Of a DNA stretch of 64,000 nt, positions 44,723-56,543 are shown in pieces. The stretch is from positions 7,254,001-7,318,000 of the forward strand of contig NC_083536.1 in assembly GCF_032362555.1 (NCBI RefSeq). The letters are read 5' to 3'. The stretch comes from Amyelois transitella. Taxonomy: Eukaryota; Arthropoda; Insecta; Lepidoptera; Pyralidae. The notes below the pieces were generated by a model. The model did no database searches. It was not told the origin of the DNA and was given only the letters and a program-made list of their open reading frames with translations. How positions within the stretch are numbered: position 1 is the first letter of the stretch; each line of letters opens with the position of its first letter. The position numbers and the translations under genes were made by a program.

Positions 44723-47405
44723 CACGTTCATCGCCGACTATTATTTTACAAAATCATAAAAAAATGTCATTGGTTTTTATGATTATTTATAGGTTTATTT
44801 GTTCATATATAAAAGTTTTACAGTGATATTTGTTTATTTTGGCTTTATTTTAGGGTTTTTTTAAGTGCCGGTCATTATGACCCGGCGCGGCCTAAACGGA
44901 ATAATTATTACATTCAGGCCGTGCCGGTCACAATGCCGGTCAGCGTACTTATGTACGCGTAATTTTCGATCGATGAGACATAGACAAACGTTATAGACAC
45001 GTCTACTACGCACGGGTACCGCGCGCCTAATGGATGCTAGCGCGGGAGTACACCGTGCGTGCGGTTGTTGTTCCCGCCTCCCTTCACCCCTTTCACCTCT
45101 CCCTATGACTCAAGCCAATCACGGATTGTTTTTGTTAGTTCGCACCTTGTTTTGGTCATCAAATGCACACTAAGATTTTGTTTAGCAGAAAAAATAGTTT
45201 TATTGTTAAAATGGACACTTTTTTTGACTTTGAGTTTACACAAGAACAATTACATGTAATTGACAGTTTAGAGAGGTCACATTGCAGTACTGACCATGTC
45301 TTATGTGAGGGTGATGAAGTGATAAATATTCCACGTACCAGAAAACGTAGAGTTATTTTGTCGGACAGTGAAGAAGATGACCGTGATTTGTCTCCAGCTT
45401 TATCCGGCCATACACCTGAATGTGAGTGGTACCAGCCACGTGGTAAGCAGCCTCGTTTAATTCCTTTTACCGAAATACCGGGACTGAAACCTTACTCACT
45501 TCGAAATCAACTAGCCAATGCTACACCTATTGATTTCTATTCCCTCTTAGTCACTGACCAGTTATTTGAAAATATAGCACATCAGACGAATATATTTGCC
45601 CAACAGAGTATCGATAAAGGTGGCATTAAAGATAAGTCGAGACTACGGCTCTGGACGCCAACCGACAAAGAAGAAATGAAACGATTTTTAGGCGTGATTA
45701 TTTGGATGGGTATAGTGAAGTTACCAAAAATCGTAGACTATTGGTCTAATGATGAAATGTTGGGTCAATCTTTTGCAAAAAAGACTATGAGTCGCAACCG
45801 CTTCGAAGTTTTGCTTAGAATGCTCCACTTTTCCAACAACGAAGAAGTTCCAAAAAATGACCGGCTGGGTAAAATACGAAGATTGGTTGAAATATTGAAC
45901 CAAACATTTTCAATTCATTATACTCCCGATGAATGTTTATGCGTCGATGAAAGTATGATACCATTTCGTGGGCGTATCATTTTCCGCCAATATAATAAGT
46001 CGAAAAGACATAAATATGGCATCAAGCTATTTAAATTGTGTACTACTCCTGGCTATACGACAAAGGTGGAGGTATATGGAGGAAAGACATTAGATTCACA
46101 GGATAATACTCCAACCAACGTTGTCTTGAATTTAGCACGTAACTACTTTGGAAAAGGTCATACCATGTTCGTAGATAATTGGTATACAAGCTTAGATCTA
46201 GCTGAGAAGTTAGTTCAACACGATACTCATTTAGTAGGGACCCTACGAAAAAACAGGAAGAACTTACCAAAGGACGTCATGACTGGAAATCTGAAACCGG
46301 GTGAGTTTATGGCAAAAGAAAACAACAACGGAGTCACGGTTATGAAGTGGAAGGATAAGAGGGACGTGTGTTTGTTGTCAACCAAACATTCAATTGGTTT
46401 TACAAAAAAAAAGAACAAAAGAGGGGTTGAAACAATTAAACCGAAAATTGTGATTGATTATAATAAAGCCAAAGCAGCCGTTGACTTGTCTGACCAAATG
46501 AGTGCTTATTCGAGTCCATTGCGAAAGACGTTAAAGTGGTATAAGAAGCTCGGTATCGAATTATTACTCAATACTGCTGTAGTAAATGCAAGAGTACTAT
46601 ATGAAAGTACAACGAAGAAGAAGATATCTGTCGTCAATTTTAGGCGACTGTTGGCAAAGCAGTTGATTGAGGGTAGTCAAGAAAATACGGGATTGACCAC
46701 ACCACGACCCAGAAGACAAAAACACGAGCTTAAGAAAAAAGAAGGTGCAGCAGTATCAACAAGAAAATTTTGTCGTGATTGTTACAAATCAAATGTTGAG
46801 TTGCATGGAAGAAATGTCGCCAAGAACAAAACAAAGAAGGTTTCTTGGTTTTGCACTATTTGTCCCGGCAATCCCCATTTATGTCGTCAATGTTTTGACA
46901 AATGCCACTAAAATGTTTAAATATCCATTTAGAGTTGAATTAATCTTTAGTTTGATTGTTGTTCGTATGACGATTTGTAATTGTGGTTTGATAAAAAACG
47001 TTCCTAATACATATTTTTTGTTCTATTGTCTTTCTTTTTTTCTTAAATTTTGATAAAAACATGCCTAAAATTAATAATATTCTGTTGTCTTTTCATTTTT
47101 ATGCATAAATGCAACTTATAACAGAAATAAAAATATATGATTCGAAATCCTATGTTTTTTCATTAACTTTTTTCTCTAAGTCCTAAAAACAGGTATGCCA
47201 TCAAAAAATCAAAAAACCAAGTAGTTACAGGTGTTCATTGGGGCCGCGCCGGTCACATTGTATGGCTGAATACACAGATTTTGCATTCTGCGGCGCGAAC
47301 GGGCTTCGCAAAGGTAGGTCTGGCGTGCCGGTCATTTTGATCCCCCATGGCCCAAATGGCTAGATCAAGTGCCGGTCATTTTGACCCACCATGGCGATGA
47401 ACGTG
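44723..47405 (+). mobile_element. piggyBac-5, complete element
   Basis: 2683 bp with perfect 13-bp terminal inverted repeats CACGTTCATCGCC and TTAA at 44719-44722 and 47406-47409. Subterminal motifs built on TGCCGGTCA and TGACCC occur in the first 230 bp (about 44866-44945) and last 170 bp (about 47250-47395). They are distinct from those of piggyBac-4. Confidence 0.95.
45211..46911 (+). CDS. piggyBac-5 transposase, 566 aa
   Basis: I start at MDTFFDFEFTQEQ, which gives the usual acidic family N-terminus; an upstream in-frame ATG at 45163 would add 16 residues. The DDD candidates are residue 246 (CVDESMIPFRGR), 322 (FVDNWYTS) and 425 (AAVDLSDQM). The basic segment RKRRVILSDSEEDD near residue 50 may act in nuclear entry. 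The C-terminal zinc domain is complete (CRDCYKSN, CTICPGN, CRQCFDKCH). It is one exon and intact. Confidence 0.93.
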   Translation: MDTFFDFEFTQEQLHVIDSLERSHCSTDHVLCEGDEVINIPRTRKRRVILSDSEEDDRDLSPALSGHTPECEWYQPRGKQPRLIPFTEIPGLKPYSLRNQLANATPIDFYSLLVTDQLFENIAHQTNIFAQQSIDKGGIKDKSRLRLWTPTDKEEMKRFLGVIIWMGIVKLPKIVDYWSNDEMLGQSFAKKTMSRNRFEVLLRMLHFSNNEEVPKNDRLGKIRRLVEILNQTFSIHYTPDECLCVDESMIPFRGRIIFRQYNKSKRHKYGIKLFKLCTTPGYTTKVEVYGGKTLDSQDNTPTNVVLNLARNYFGKGHTMFVDNWYTSLDLAEKLVQHDTHLVGTLRKNRKNLPKDVMTGNLKPGEFMAKENNNGVTVMKWKDKRDVCLLSTKHSIGFTKKKNKRGVETIKPKIVIDYNKAKAAVDLSDQMSAYSSPLRKTLKWYKKLGIELLLNTAVVNARVLYESTTKKKISVVNFRRLLAKQLIEGSQENTGLTTPRPRRQKHELKKKEGAAVSTRKFCRDCYKSNVELHGRNVAKNKTKKVSWFCTICPGNPHLCRQCFDKCH

Positions 47406-49514
47406 TTAACTCGACAGAAGGCAATGAAAAAGTTTAAAAAAAAATTGCCGCCCAGATCGTGAAAGCAACTGTATTTGCGCTCGAGGAGTCCAAAAGAGGA
47501 GGTCCAGCGCCTTTATATAGGGTCCTCAGGCGGTGAAGAGGGAGACAGGTAAGTCTTCAGAGGCACGACTTCCCAAGTTCAAAATAAAGCAATAGCTGCT
47601 CAAGTTCAGTATTAAACAATAACTACTCAGTTATTTTAAGTAACTAATAAGTTCAGTCCAAAAAGTAAAAAACTATTCAAGTTTCCAACAAAGCAACAAC
47701 TATCAAAGTTTAAAACAAAACGAGGTTTTTCAAAAACTAACAGCTAATATTACGAGGTAGTCTTAGCCAATCCTAAAATTAACGGAATATTGCGGTTCAC
47801 TCACCGCTAATATATGTTTTTTCATAATTTTATCTTTTTAATTTTAAAATGAAATATTATATTATTATATTATTATTTATAAAGTGGCAACGACGTCAAG
47901 GACGACTGAATTTGAAAAAGTGACAATAATAAAACTCAAAAATTTTAAAGCAATAATAAGAACTGCCCAAACAAATGCAGAGATTTTAAACAAGAGGTTG
48001 TGCACGTGGTACCCGTGCAGTACAATCCACAAGATGGATTGAACTCAACTGAACAAAGTGTACGAATTTAGCATATACATACTTTGCAAACGATAAATGG
48101 AAAAGGCTGAATTGCAAATACGTTCACGCTTTCACGTTCCAATTAAAGGTTCCTTTGGGAAGTATATGTTAATTTCTGCAGAATCTTAACTCTCAGAAAG
48201 CGTTGACAACATATTAAAAAAAAAAAAACAAAAATAGTTTTTGCCACCCAGATAGTGAAAACAACTGTATTTGCGCTCGAAGAGACCGGTAAATCCGCAG
48301 CGGCACGACTTCCCAAATTCAAAATGAAGCAATAACTGCCCAAGTTCAGAATAAAACGATAACTACTCAAGTTCAGTCCAAGAAGAAAAAAACTATTCAA
48401 GTTTCCAAGAAAGCAACAACTAACAAAGTTTAAAACAAAACGAGGTTTTTCAAAAACTAACAGCTAATATTACGAGGTAGTCTTAGCCAATCCTAAAATT
48501 AACGGAATATTGCGGTTCACTCACCGCTAATATATGTTTTTTCATAATTTTATCTTTTTAATTTTAAAATGAAATATTATATTATTATTTATAAAGTGGC
48601 AACGACGTCAAGGACGACTGAATTTGAAAAAGTGACAATAATAAAACTCAAAAATTTTAAAGCAATAATAAGAACTGCCCAAACTAATGCAGAGATTTTA
48701 AACAAGAGGTTGTGCACGTGGTACCCGTGCAGTACAATCCACAAGATGGATTGAACTCAACTGAACAAAGTGTACGAATTTAGCATATACATACTTTGCA
48801 AACGATAAATGTAAAAGGCTGAAATGCAAATACGTTCACGCTTTAACGTTCCAATTAAAGGTTCCTTTGGGAAGTATATGTTAATTTCTGCAGAATCTTA
48901 ACTCTCAGAAAGCGTTGACAACATATTAAAAAAAAAAAAAAAAAAAAAAATAGTTTTTGCCACCCAGATAGTGAAAACAACTGTATTTGCGCTCGAAGAG
49001 ACCGGTAAATCCGCAGCGGCACGACTTCCCAAATTCAAAATGAAGCAATAACTGCCCAAGTTCAGAATAAAACGATAACTACTCAAGTTCAGTCCAAGAA
49101 GAAAAAAACTATTCAAGTTTCCAAGAAAGCAACAACTATCAAAGTTTAAAACAAAACGAGGTTTTTCAATAACCAACAGCTTATATTACAAGGTAGCCTT
49201 ACTCAATCCTATAATTAACGGATTATTGCGGTTCATCGTCGGCTTATTTACATGTTTTTACATAATTTGAACACTAAATTCTACCCTTTAAATTTTAAAA
49301 TAAAATTTCATTATTTTAATAATGAACCCTAAGAGCTGAGGTAAAAGGGAGAAAAACACTGGCGGCCAAAAGAACTTAGCTGTGGCGGCAAACTCATTCT
49401 GAATGACGTCAAGGACGACTGAATTTGAAAAAGTGACAATAATAAAAGTGTCAAGAACAGAAAAGCAATAATAAGAACTGCCCAAACAAATGCAGAGATT
49501 TTAAACAAGAGGTA

Positions 49515-49620
49515 GGGCGTGGACCCATGTCTACGGTGCGGCGCCGTTTGCCGTGCAACGGTACGGCACCGCCGCCGGCAGATGGCGCGGCGCCGTGCCG
49601 CGCCACGGCGTCGTGTACCG
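49515..49620 (+). repeat. Harbinger left terminal inverted repeat, 106 bp
   Basis: Starts GGGCGTGGACCCATGTCTAC and is strongly GC-rich with CG-rich internal repeats (GGCGCCG). It matches the inverse of 52356-52461 without a visible mismatch. Confidence 0.93.
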
Positions 49621-49681
49621 ACGTGCTCATTATTGTGTTGTCAGTTGCATAGTGCGCACGTGGTAATTTTTTTTGCATAAA

Positions 49682-51645
49682 ATGGCGGACGATTTAGATT
49701 TAGACTTTTTGATTTCACTAGTGGAAGCACGTCCCGTTCTCTGGGACAAGTCAAAGGAGGATTATAAGAATAAAAATTTAAAAACAGAAGGGTGGAAAGA
49801 TGTCTGCCTAAATATTTTTCCATCATTCGACAGCATGGACAATAAAGAAAAAACGAAACTCGGTGAGTATATACCTACCTATTTATTTATCTTTTTAACT
49901 TAATAAAGTGAATACAATAAACATCAAAGTGAAATCAATGCATTAATGCTTAGTATTATTATGAACTTGCCATTTACACACACTCAATACATTTGGTGGG
50001 TTCGATCCGTGACCCAACTTTAGTTATATTTTGCTTAGTTGCCAACTAAGCGCACCGACATCACTATTAAAGTATTTACAAAATTCGTCTCTTATATTGA
50101 CAGGATTTGTTAAGGAAACGTCATCTGCTGTTTGTGGAAGGTTCAAAAAACAGTCGTCAATATATAACTCCTCTGATTTTCTAACTCCATCTCGACTTAC
50201 AACAAAATTGTGTAAAACACAACATGCTTTGATAATGTCGGTCGCAAAATTATATTGAACATTTAAGGGCCGATGAAATACTCGCCATTTATTTGCGAAA
50301 ATACCAAAAGCACACTCGACATATCTTCTTGCTCGACTCAAACGATAGTTGAAAACCCTTTGTTCTTCTCTGAGATGCTTCCCTGGGTATGGACGAATTA
50401 GATTGTTAAGTAACGGTAGGCCTTCATCAGCGATAAAAACATAGGGAACTGAATTTTGGAGCCCCGGTAAAGGCTTTGGCGCTGGTATGGGAAGTCGATT
50501 TTGCAATAATAATTCGTATAGTTTTGAATTGTGGAAAATGGTGGAATCACATTCCTTTCCATACGATCCTATATCAACATATACAAATCTATACTTAGAA
50601 TCCACCAGTGCCAGCAAGACTATAGAGTTAAAACTTTTATAGTTAAAAAAAAGGGACCCACTGTGGGCAGGACTACATATTCGGATGTGTTTCCCGTCCA
50701 ATGCCCCCATGCAATTCGGGAAATTTGTTTTTACGTCAAAATCCTTAGCTATTTTTTCAATTCGCTCTTCGGATATTTTCGGTATACTTTCACTTAAAAG
50801 AATGTCCCATATAGCACGACAAACATCTCGTACAATTTTTCCAATTGTAGATTTTCCACGATAATCTGTGAATTCCATATCTCTGAATGAATTCCCTGTT
50901 GCCAAAAATCTGCAAAAGAAACATTTCTTAAAATTTTACAGACCATTATAAAAGCAATTTTATTATCAGTTCTATTTTTATAACGATTGTTACAGGTAAT
51001 GACGTCATAAAAAAATGGACTAACATTAAGGATAATTTTTTCAAATATACAAAGAAGGTAGAACTTTCAAAGAAATCTGGAGCTGGTGCTAAACGTATAA
51101 AAGAATATCATTTGTATAGACAACTCATGTTTTTACAAAAAAATGCACCAAATTTAACTGAAGATAGTATAGAAGAAGAATCTCAAACTCCGAACACAAG
51201 GTCAAGATATCAACCCTACAGAAAAACTACGCTAAAACGAAAACCAAGTTGCGATGAATTTGAGAAGCAAATCGTCGAAACTTTAGCTGCTTCTGAAAAT
51301 CGACACCTGTCATTTTTTAAAGCCATTTTACCGTCTCTCAACAAGTTAAATGACCACCAGACCTTGCTATTTCAAAGCGGGGTTTTAAAGATTTTAACAG
51401 ATTTCCATCAATCACCATTCCAGTCATATAGCGGGTACCAGACAGCAACATCTTACGACGCTAACTATAACCAAACTGCCCAACAACCACAAGCTACAAT
51501 GTCTTATGAAACTAACTATCAAACAGCTTGTAATTCATCAAACCCAATTAGTATAAATCGTCGCGAAACATCACCAGTCTCAACTTTGGAAGACATCATG
51601 TCTAATACCACAGATACACTGGAATCCGAATACGATTTTTCTTAA
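49682..51645 (+). CDS. Harbinger MADF-type accessory protein, two exons, 276 aa
   Basis: Exon 1 is 49682-49862 (MADDLDLDFLISLVEARP, donor GTGAGT). Exon 2 is 50996-51645, preceded by ACGATTGTTACAG. The junction is phase 1 and makes a Gly codon. Residues about 8-100 form a MADF/Myb-like DNA-binding domain (LVEARPVLWDKS, GWKDVC, WTNIKDNFFKY, YHLYRQLMFLQ). About 50 residues later a BESS-like helix pair appears (LSFFKAILPSLNKL then LKILTDF). The C-terminus is Gln/Thr/Ser-rich. In PIF/Harbinger elements such a partner helps the transposase enter the nucleus and bind the ends. Its intron contains the whole second exon of the opposing transposase gene. Confidence 0.87.
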
Positions 51646-52309
51646 ATCATAATAAATACGAAAAAGATTACATTATTACTGATTTATATTATAATTTTGT
51701 AAGAAAACGGTTTTTTTATTGATTTTCTTCTTTGTTGATTTTTTTTTGTTTGATTGTTATTGATACAAAGATTACAATATTATGGTTGCGAAAAGAAGTA
51801 AAAAATATACATTTGTTTAAATGCGTGAACTTGATTGTTTTATTTAAATTCTGCAAAAAGGACCACTTGACGAGTTAGCAATTTTAAAAGGCTTGGCGGA
51901 TTGACACAAAACACAGACCTAGCTAATACATACGTATGAATACATCAAAGAAAATATTTCTATGATTAGAATATGTAAATAAGTTGAAATAAATTTCTTT
52001 TTTTTACCTTATAGTTAAGCCTAGCATTTCCATGGGCCCAACAGGTTTCCTGAACACGTATTTCTTCTGTATACGAGGCACTATTTTGGTTAGCAGTTCT
52101 TCAAAACTTGATATAGACATTCTAAAATATTCGTAAAATTTGTCATCACCACATATTTTCAACGCTTCATATTTCCTCTTAAAATGATCTCCATCATGGT
52201 TCATTATAGAAAGGTATGGATTTACCCAATATTTTCTTTGATTTCGTTTTTTCTTCATTCGTCGACGTCTTAACAGCAACAGGAGCAGGATACGTCTTTT
52301 GCGGTCCAT
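50024..52309 (-). CDS. Harbinger DDE transposase, two exons, 395 aa
   Basis: Exon 1 is 52309-52008 (MDRKRRILLLL start, donor GTAAAA). The intron is 52007-50910. Exon 2 is 50909-50024, preceded by TTTCTTTTGCAG. The phase-2 junction makes Arg in the conserved TIRFLATG. The DDE_Tnp_4 core has D172 (GALDGKHIRI), D262 (VFIADEG) and E299 (YVECAFGIF); GSYGKECDSTIF lies between the first two. The N-terminus has a Leu run then basic RRRRMKKKRNQRK, a likely nuclear signal. No disruption is visible. Its intron contains the second exon of the forward accessory gene, so each gene lies across the other's intron. Confidence 0.88.
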
Positions 52310-52355
52310 AACAAGCCAAAACTAATTTTGGTATAAGTGCTGAGCGTGTACGTGC

Positions 52356-52461
52356 CGGTACACGACGCCGTGGCGCGGCACGGCGCCGCGCCATCTGCCG
52401 GCGGCGGTGCCGTACCGTTGCACGGCAAACGGCGCCGCACCGTAGACATGGGTCCACGCCC
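52356..52461 (-). repeat. Harbinger right terminal inverted repeat, 106 bp
   Basis: Inverse of the left repeat. It ends CATGGGTCCACGCCC and is followed by the duplicated GTA. It lies immediately upstream of the transposase start, so it probably contains that gene's promoter. Confidence 0.93.
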
Positions 52462-52664
52462 GTAGTGCACGTGGCACCCGTGCAGTACAATCTGCAAGAT
52501 GGATCCAACTCAACTGAACAAAGTGTACGAATTTAGCACATATTTTGCAAACGATAAATGCAAAAGGATGAATGGCAGATACGTACACGCATTCTAAGTA
52601 GTTCTAAATAAAGGTTATCTTCGAAAGTATATGTTAATATCAGCGGAATCTTAACTCGACAGAA

Positions 52665-54159
52665 GGCAATGAAAAAGTTTAAAAAAAAATTGCCGCCCAG
52701 ATCGTGAAAGCAACTGTATTTGCGCTCGAGGAGTCCAAAAGAGGAGGTCCAGCGCCTTTATATAGGGTCCTCAGGCGGTGAAGAGGGAGACAGGTAAGTC
52801 TTCAGAGGCACGACTTCCCAAGTTCAAAATAAAGCAATAGCTGCTCAAGTTCAGTATTAAACAATAACTACTCAGTTATTTTAAGTAACTAATAAGTTCA
52901 GTCCAAAAAGTAAAAAACTATTCAAGTTTCCAACAAAGCAACAACTATCAAAGTTTAAAACAAAACGAGGTTTTTCAAAAACTAACAGCTAATATTACGA
53001 GGTAGTCTTAGCCAATCCTAAAATTAACGGAATATTGCGGTTCACTCACCGCTAATATATGTTTTTTCGTAATTTTATCTTTTTAATTTTAAAATGAAAT
53101 ATTATATTATTATTTATAAAGTGGCAACGACGTCAAGGACGACTGAATTTGAAAAAGTGACAATAATAAAACTCAAAAATTTTAAAGCAATAATAAGAAC
53201 TGCCCAAACAAATGCAGAGATTTTAAACAAGAGGTTGTGCACGTGGTACCCGTGCAGTACAATCCACAAGATGGATTGAACTCAACTGAACAAAGTGTAC
53301 GAATTTAGCATATACATACTTTGCAAACGATAAATGGAAAAGGCTGAATTGCAAATACGTTCACGCTTTCACGTTCCAATTAAAGGTTCCTTTGGGAAGT
53401 ATATGTTAATTTCTGCAGAATCTTAACTCTCAGAAAGCGTTGACAACATATTAAAAAAAAAAAAACAAAAATAGTTTTTGCCACCCAGATAGTGAAAACA
53501 ACTGTATTTGCGCTCGAAGAGACCGGTAAATCCGCAGCGGCACGACTTCCCAAATTCAAAATGAAGCAATAACTGCCCAAGTTCAGAATAAAACGATAAC
53601 TACTCAAGTTCAGTCCAAGAAGAAAAAAACTATTCAAGTTTCCAAGAAAGCAACAACTAACAAAGTTTAAAACAAAACGAGGTTTTTCAAAAACTAACAG
53701 CTAATATTACGAGGTAGTCTTAGCCAATCCTAAAATTAACGGAATATTGCGGTTCACTCACCGCTAATATATGTTTTTTCATAATTTTATCTTTTTAATT
53801 TTAAAATGAAATATTATATTATTATTTATAAAGTGGCAACGACGTCAAGGACGACTGAATTTGAAAAAGTGACAATAATAAAACTCAAAAATTTTAAAGC
53901 AATAATAAGAACTGCCCAAACTAATGCAGAGATTTTAAACAAGAGGTTGTGCACGTGGTACCCGTGCAGTACAATCCACAAGATGGATTGAACTCAACTG
54001 AACAAAGTGTACGAATTTAGCATATACATACTTTGCAAACGATAAATGTAAAAGGCTGAATTGCAAATACGTTCACGCTTTAACGTTCCAATTAAAGGTT
54101 CCTTTGGGAAGTATATGTTAATTTCTGCAGAATCTTAACTCTCAGAAAGCGTTGACAAC

Positions 54160-54195
<36 letters not shown>

Positions 54196-54964
54196 GTTTT
54201 TGCCACCCAGATAGTGAAAACAACTGTATTTGCGCTCGAAGAGACCGGTAAATCCGCAGCGGCACGACTTCCCAAATTCAAAATGAAGCAATAACTGCCC
54301 AAGTTCAGAATAAAACGATAACTACTCAAGTTCAGTCCAAGAAGAAAAAAACTATTCAAGTTTCCAAGAAAGCAACAACTATCAAAGTTTAAAACAAAAC
54401 GAGGTTTTTCAATAACCAACAGCTTATATTACAAGGTAGCCTTACTCAATCCTATAATTAACGGATTATTGCGGTTCATCGTCGGCTTATTTACATGTTT
54501 TTACATAATTTGAACACTAAATTCTACCCTTTAAATTTTAAAATAAAATTTCATTATTTTAATAATACGGCGGCAACCCTAAGAGCTGAGGTAAAAGGGA
54601 GAAAAACACTGGCGGCCAAAAGAACTTAGCTGTGGCGGCAAACTCATTCTGAATGACGTCAAGGACGACTGAATTTGAAAAAGTGACAATAATAAAAGTG
54701 TCAAGAACAGAAAAGCAATAATAAGAACTGCCCAAACAAATGCAGAGATTTTAAACAAGAGGTAGTGCACGTGGCACCCGTGCAGTACAATCTGCAAGAT
54801 GGATCCAACTCAACTGAACAAAGTGTACGAATTTAGCACATATTTTGCAAACGATAAATGCAAAAGGATGAATGGCAGATACGTACACGCATTCTAAGTA
54901 GTTCTAAATAAAGGTTATCTTCGAAAGTATATGTTAATATCAGCGGAATCTTAACTCGACAGAA
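52665..54964 (+). repeat. Array unit 10 (trimer, no insertion)
   Basis: 2300 bp: A 52665-53439 (without the 11-bp duplication), chimera 53440-54151, B 54152-54964. The 32-codon ORF at 54799-54897 shares the Trp-to-Cys change with unit 9, so the two B halves are close relatives. Confidence 0.92.
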
Positions 54965-56543
54965 GGCAATGAAAAAGTTTTAAAAAAAATTGCCGCCCAG
55001 ATCGTGAAAGCAACTGTATTTGCGCTCGAGGAGTCCAAAAGAGGAGGTCCAGCGCCTTTATATAGGGTCCTCAGGCGGTGAAGAGGGAGACAGGTAAGTC
55101 TTCAGAGGCACGACTTCCCAAGTTCAAAATAAAGCAATAGCTGCTCAAGTTCAGTATTAAACAATAACTACTCAGTTATTTTAAGTAACTAATAAGTTCA
55201 GTCCAAAAAGTAAAAAACTATTCAAGTTTCCAACAAAGCAACAACTATCAAAGTTTAAAACAAAACGAGGTTTTTCAAAAACTAACAGCTAATATTACGA
55301 GGTAGTCTTAGCCAATCCTAAAATTAACGGAATATTGCGGTTCACTCACCGCTAATATATGTTTTTTCGTAATTTTATCTTTTTAATTTTAAAATGAAAT
55401 ATTATATTATTATTTATAAAGTGGCAACGACGTCAAGGACGACTGAATTTGAAAAAGTGACAATAATAAAACTCAAAAATTTTAAAGCAATAATAAGAAC
55501 TGCCCAAACAAATGCAGAGATTTTAAACAAGAGGTTGTGCACGTGGTACCCGTGCAGTACAATCCACAAGATGGATTGAACTCAACTGAACAAAGTGTAC
55601 GAATTTAGCATATACATACTTTGCAAACGATAAATGGAAAAGGCTGAATTGCAAATACGTTCACGCTTTCACGTTCCAATTAAAGGTTCCTTTGGGAAGT
55701 ATATGTTAATTTCTGCAGAATCTTAACTCTCAGAAAGCGTTGACAACATATTAAAAAAAAAAAAAACAAAAATAGTTTTTGCCACCCAGATAGTGAAAAC
55801 AACTGTATTTGCGCTCGAAGAGACCGGTAAATCCGCAGCGGCACGACTTCCCAAATTCAAAATGAAGCAATAACTGCCCAAGTTCAGAATAAAACGATAA
55901 CTACTCAAGTTCAGTCCAAGAAGAAAAAAACTATTCAAGTTTCCAAGAAAGCAACAACTATCAAAGTTTAAAACAAAACGAGGTTTTTCAATAACCAACA
56001 GCTTATATTACAAGGTAGCCTTACTCAATCCTATAATTAACGGATTATTGCGGTTCATCGTCGGCTTATTTACATGTTTTTACATAATTTGAACACTAAA
56101 TTCTACCCTTTAAAATTTAAAATAAAATTTCATTATTTTAATAATACGGCGGCAACCCTAAGAGCTGAGGTAAAAGGGAGAAAAACACTGGCGGCCAAAA
56201 GAACTTAGCTGTGGCGGCAAACTCATTCTGAATGACGTCAAGGACGACTGAATTTGAAAAAGTGACAATAATAAAAGTGTCAAGAACAGAAAAGCAATAA
56301 TAAGAACTGCCCAAACAAATGCAGAGATTTTAAACAAGAGGTAGTGCACGTGGCACCCGTGCAGTACAATCTGCAAAATGGATCCAACTCAACTGAACAA
56401 AGTGTACGAATTTAGCACATATTTTGCAAACGATAAATGGAAAAGGATGAATGGCAAATACGTACACGCATTCTAAGTAGTTCTAAATAAAGGTTATCTT
56501 CGAAAGTATATGTTAATATCAGCGGAATCTTAACTCGACAGAA
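54965..56543 (+). repeat. Array unit 11 (dimer)
   Basis: 1579 bp: A 54965-55739, B 55740-56543. The 32-codon ORF is intact at 56378-56476. Confidence 0.92.

Larger units (their letters stand above)
41120..47419 (+). repeat. Array unit 8 (trimer) with mariner and piggyBac-5
   Basis: A is 41120-41902 (11-bp duplication). The chimera, 41903-43920, is interrupted by the mariner. B, 43921-47419, is interrupted by piggyBac-5 after the intact 32-codon ORF (44567-44665). Without the insertions the unit is about 2.3 kb. Confidence 0.92.
49515..52461. mobile_element. PIF/Harbinger element, complete, two genes
   Basis: 2947 bp in half B of array unit 9, with GTA duplicated at 49512-49514 and 52462-52464. 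A 3-bp duplication fits the PIF/Harbinger superfamily. The two ends are 106-bp, GC-rich, apparently perfect inverted repeats. Inside are a forward MADF-type gene and a reverse DDE transposase gene whose exons alternate along the DNA. Confidence 0.95.
47420..52664 (+). repeat. Array unit 9 (trimer) with PIF/Harbinger
   Basis: A is 47420-48202 (11-bp duplication), the chimera is 48203-48914, and B is 48915-52664 with the Harbinger element 40 bp upstream of the 32-codon ORF (52499-52597, Trp21 changed to Cys). Half B also lacks a few bases (ACGGCGGC) near 49323. Confidence 0.92.

Noticed and set aside
36520..54964. CRISPR-like array
   Set aside because: Units are 1.6-2.3 kb, no short repeat and unique spacer alternation exists, and the organism is a eukaryote.
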